From contig JBDTES010000020.1 of NCBI GenBank assembly GCA_039922435.1, positions 1-52,270 of the forward strand: a stretch of DNA of 52,270 bases. The letters are read 5' to 3'. Position numbers and translations under genes: made by a program. Of the stretch, positions 52,186 through 52,270 are shown piece by piece; position 1 is the first letter of the stretch, and the number at the start of each line of letters is the position of its first letter. The notes beneath the pieces are model-generated. The model ran no database searches. It had not been told where the DNA came from and was given only the letters and a program-made list of their open reading frames with translations. The DNA is from JBDTES01 sp039922435. Its GTDB lineage: Bacteria; Patescibacteriota; Saccharimonadia; Saccharimonadales; UBA4665.

Positions 52186-52270
52186 GGTTGCGGGGCTAGG
52201 GCAGCGCACATTTTTGCCTTCGGCAAAAAAACTTTTCCGCTGTGGCGTGCTCGGAACAAGTTCCTGTGCG
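52186..52270 (-). repeat. Structured repeat, copy 2 (cut by window edge)
   Basis: The copy of 50795-50879 at the edge. On the minus strand an outer CGCACA/TGTGCG helix is perfect here and encloses three short hairpins, before the end CCTAGCCCCGCAACCA. The end resembles the 3' part of an initiator tRNA (CCCCGCAACCA). It is followed, on the minus strand, by the terminator at 52130-52166. Confidence 0.6.

Noticed and set aside
1..52270. CRISPR array or Cas genes
   Set aside because: No set of regularly spaced identical repeats and no Cas-like protein was seen.
42363..52270. Integron cassette array
   Set aside because: Repeats between small unknown genes recalled attC sites, but no GTTRRRY/RYYYAAC pair or integron integrase is seen.

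Overview
The window looks like chromosomal DNA of a Patescibacteria/CPR bacterium, most likely a Saccharibacterium (TM7). I infer this from gene content and style rather than from a marker gene: compact, often overlapping genes, an hrcA-grpE-dnaK heat-shock cluster with a CIRCE operator, a tilS/ftsH pair, MurJ, LepA, a HerA/VirD4-like conjugation-type ATPase, an LCP ligase, and many small proteins of unknown function. TGA acts as a stop codon (for example at 24318-24320), so the genetic code looks standard. A GH10 xylanase and a very large Asp-box surface protein suggest an environmental rather than oral lineage.

Layout. 1-10,200 holds a stand-alone GGDEF protein, then dnaJ, a large polytopic membrane protein and the chaperone cluster hrcA-grpE-orf108-dnaK-Nudix-like, with CIRCE operators before hrcA, dnaK, dnaJ and (weaker) ftsH. 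A GMP-kinase-like protein follows. 10,200-25,900 is mostly housekeeping: a frameshifted dUTPase-like gene, a peroxiredoxin, HAD and 2H phosphoesterase genes, lepA, murJ, the conjugation-type ATPase, ftsH, tilS, two tandem phosphoglycerate-mutase-like genes, an HD protein interrupted by a stop, a TSUP permease and tRNA-Met. 25,900-34,600 holds LCP, a 31-residue peptide gene with its own promoter and terminator, CorA, an SDR, an IMPase-like protein, Nudix, HAD, an M16 peptidase, a kinase and a flavin-binding protein. 34,600-44,500 is more accessory: a two-gene unit whose products share a short motif, an SDR remnant, HD, a PEP-synthase/rifampin-phosphotransferase-like enzyme, an esterase, an MFS transporter, YggT and the xylanase. 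44,500-52,270 is gene-poor: the 1305-residue surface protein and a few unknown genes among repeated, structured intergenic elements.

Expression. About twenty genes have a -10 hexamer (TATAAT, TATGAT, TATAGT and similar) only 6-8 bases before the start codon and no Shine-Dalgarno sequence, so they are probably translated from leaderless mRNAs. Genes inside operons, small genes and a few others keep AGGAG-type sites. In the chaperone regulon HrcA is expected to sit over the promoters: the -35 hexamers of dnaK and hrcA lie in the central spacer of the CIRCE palindrome.

Oddities worth following: the shared-motif pair at 34,878-36,142; the 31-residue gene at 27,803-27,898; a repeat family with covarying hairpins and CCA-like ends in the last 10 kb; a dispersed perfect palindrome in four intergenic spaces; and several genes with single-base frame defects that are either real lesions or assembly errors.
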